From: CAYQDB01 sp964416195
Lineage (GTDB): Bacteria; Zixibacteria; MSB-5A5; GN15; FEB-12
Assembly: GCA_964416195.1 (NCBI GenBank)
Contig: CAYQDB010000026.1
Location: 1-26,618 of the forward strand
Direction of reading: 5' to 3'
Length of the DNA: 26,618 bases
The position numbers were made by a program, and so were the translations under genes. Below the pieces are notes generated by a model. It was not told the origin of the DNA and did not search any database. It was given only the letters and a program-made list of their open reading frames with translations. Positions 25,565-26,618 of the stretch are shown here, one piece after another. Position 1 is the first letter of the stretch. Each line of letters opens with the position of its first letter.

Positions 25565-25594
25565 ATTATAATATCCATTTGATATATCAGACAA
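25565..25594 (-). promoter_or_regulatory. Promoter of the ABC exporter operon
   Basis: On the minus strand TTGTCT (25589-25594), an 18-base spacer and a perfect TATAAT (25565-25570) lie about 32 bases upstream of the ATPase start codon, leaving a leader of about 25 bases that contains the GGAGGG ribosome site. Confidence 0.55.
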
Positions 25595-26351
25595 TGTACT
25601 TTCAGAAGTGTTGCATACCTTTTTACCCTTTTTTGGTTTCTGCTTACCCCAATTGAAAGTGCCCTAAAGAAGTCGTTTATGGATCGTGACCTCCCAAAGG
25701 AGCTTCAACTGCGTTGGAATACAGCCTTGCCAAGGCAAACGGGATCAGATTTGCGAAGGCATTTAGAAACAGCAAACGGGTAGACCTCTCAATTGATTGC
25801 ATCGTTGAAAGCCAAATGAGGAAGGCTTTCATAGACAGACTCGGTGATCCGATGGCCTTCAAGATGCGGTAATCACTCGATTCCGAGATATAATATCCTT
25901 GGATAATCGGTGTTGTCGCTCCAACGCATGGTCCTCTGCCAAAGCTAAACCCACATTCGACCCGTACCTGATGTGTCCAGAATCCTTTTGCGAACCGCGC
26001 ATATATAGGCTCTAAATTAGTATGACCAAGGTTGACCAACGTCACTAACAGCCCATCCTTGACGGCGTATCAACAGCCGTAAGGATCCTGCTAGCCGACG
26101 ATAGAGAGAGCAACGATAGCGGAGTTCTCCAGGGCAGTAGGATGAAGTTGCTGCACGTGTGGCCTTAGTTTCCTGTCACCTGTCAGCGGTGACTACTTTG
26201 TGTCCACCGAGAATCAAAACGGTCGTCATCTAGGCAGAGCGGAGAAATATCAGTAAAGGCCAAACCCGTTGCGATTCTTCAAGTTATACGCTAATCCACT
26301 GTAGGGCAACAGGTTGTGTTGATATTCAATCACTTGTAGAATCCTCTTGTT
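25595..26351. other. Gene-poor region, possible gene remnant
   Basis: About 750 bases with no recognised gene. A minus-strand frame at 25677-26045 (122 codons) has no recognisable domain. On the plus strand part of the same stretch (about 25723-25881) reads SLAKANGIRFAKAFRNSKRV followed by DLSIDCIVESQMRKAFIDRL, which looks protein-like but is cut by stops on both sides. Either could be a remnant; both cannot be real. A 6-bp hairpin GTCACC/GGTGAC occurs at 26175-26193. Confidence 0.35.
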
Positions 26352-26394
26352 GGGATTTTGAGTCCCCTGCGTCTACCACTTTCACCACTCCGGC
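26352..26394 (-). pseudogene. 5' half of a second tRNA-Leu(CAA)
   Basis: These 43 bases are identical to 9757-9799, the 5' half of the complete tRNA-Leu. They hold the 5' strand of the acceptor stem, the D arm and the anticodon arm with CTCAAAA loop, stopping one base before the end of the anticodon stem. The variable arm, T arm and 3' acceptor strand are missing; the continuing minus-strand sequence is unrelated. An intact promoter precedes it, so it may be transcribed. Confidence 0.85.
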
Positions 26395-26441
26395 GATAAT
26401 GGGAAAGTAGGGTTTCTTTACAACTGGCGCAAGAAGAAGAT

Positions 26442-26464
26442 GTCGGAACCACAGGGGTTCCGAC
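26442..26464. repeat. Hairpin in the leader of the tRNA-Leu half
   Basis: GTCGGAACC (26442-26450) and GGTTCCGAC (26456-26464) form a perfect 9-bp stem with a 5-base loop. It sits in the spacer between promoter and tRNA half and is absent from the corresponding spacer at 9800-9841, so it may be an inserted small repeat. Confidence 0.5.
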
Positions 26465-26472
26465 CTACTAGG

Positions 26473-26618
26473 CTGAATGTTAAGTAGCGATGCGTCGGGT
26501 GTCAAGTGCAATTGAGATCGAGCAGCGTGAAAGAGGGGAGAGGTACTTGAAGATCGAAAACCGCCTACGCACTTCAGAGGAGAATAGAAAAGGTGGGACA
26601 GTGTTGCGACCTGCCCCA
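26473..26618. repeat. 146-bp repeat, copy B, running off the window
   Basis: Direct repeat of 9842-9987 with seven transitions and no gaps. The window ends inside the terminator-like hairpin of the repeat. Confidence 0.9.
26477..26505 (-). promoter_or_regulatory. Promoter in front of the tRNA-Leu half
   Basis: The same TTGACA (26500-26505), 17-base spacer and TAACAT (26477-26482) as in front of the complete tRNA-Leu; one spacer base differs and both hexamers are unchanged. It points at the truncated tRNA at 26394. Confidence 0.55.

Noticed and set aside
25677..26045. 122-codon minus-strand gene
   Set aside because: No ribosome site, domain or typical composition. The opposite strand reads at least as protein-like over part of it, so neither can be asserted.
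9716..26394. Integrative element bounded by tRNA-Leu and its partial copy
   Set aside because: Integration into a tRNA duplicates the 3' part of the gene. Here the duplicated part is the 5' half with its promoter. No integrase, excisionase or other mobility gene lies between.

Overview
The window looks like a metagenome-derived contig from an uncultivated, probably anaerobic bacterium. Two large secreted proteins end in paired dockerin-like modules of the form GxVDG...INVADLTYLVSYLFxGGPAPP. From memory this style is typical of candidate phylum Zixibacteria and relatives, so the taxonomic call is an inference. A glycyl-radical enzyme with its radical-SAM activase points to an anaerobic lifestyle. 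The right end stops inside a 146-bp repeat that also occurs at 9842-9987, as expected of a contig broken at a repeat.

Layout. (1) 238-7684, minus strand: a seven-blade SBBP beta-propeller protein with thrombospondin type 3 repeats and dockerin, then a multidomain subtilisin-like protease with dockerin, each with its own promoter. (2) 7685-8411: intergenic, holding a 158-bp palindromic MITE-like element. (3) 8412-9647, plus strand: a secreted protein built of three copies of one domain, unrecognised. (4) 9652-11068: tRNA-Leu(CAA) with its promoter, a terminator, a frameshifted cysteine-rich zinc-binding gene, a possible tiny acidic ORF, and a long perfect-arm hairpin. (5) 11069-17389, minus strand: the metabolic centre of the window, an apparent five-gene operon: radical-SAM activase, trans-4-hydroxy-L-proline dehydratase (HypD), a trans-3-hydroxy-L-proline dehydratase-like member of the proline racemase family, a PLP threonine/serine dehydratase-like enzyme, and a pentein-fold amidinohydrolase. 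(6) 17940-19274, plus strand: a membrane-anchored reductive-dehalogenase-like corrinoid/Fe-S protein, facing an MFS transporter (19367-20533, minus). (7) 20991-25533, minus strand: an ABC exporter ATPase and a 1195-residue fusion of an ABC-2 permease with an M1 metallopeptidase. (8) 25534-26618: mostly non-coding, ending in a promoter plus the 5' half of a second tRNA-Leu.

How it may work together. HypD makes pyrroline-5-carboxylate from 4-hydroxyproline. The racemase-family enzyme, with Cys103 but Thr267 in place of the second catalytic Cys, should make pyrroline-2-carboxylate from 3-hydroxyproline. The PLP and pentein enzymes could handle hydroxy- or guanidino-amino acids. Together they suggest an anaerobic salvage route for amino acids from hydroxyproline-rich protein (collagen or plant/algal glycoprotein). 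No pyrroline-carboxylate reductase and no regulator lies in the window, so the route is incomplete here. The combination of the last two enzymes with HypD is the most promising candidate for something undescribed.
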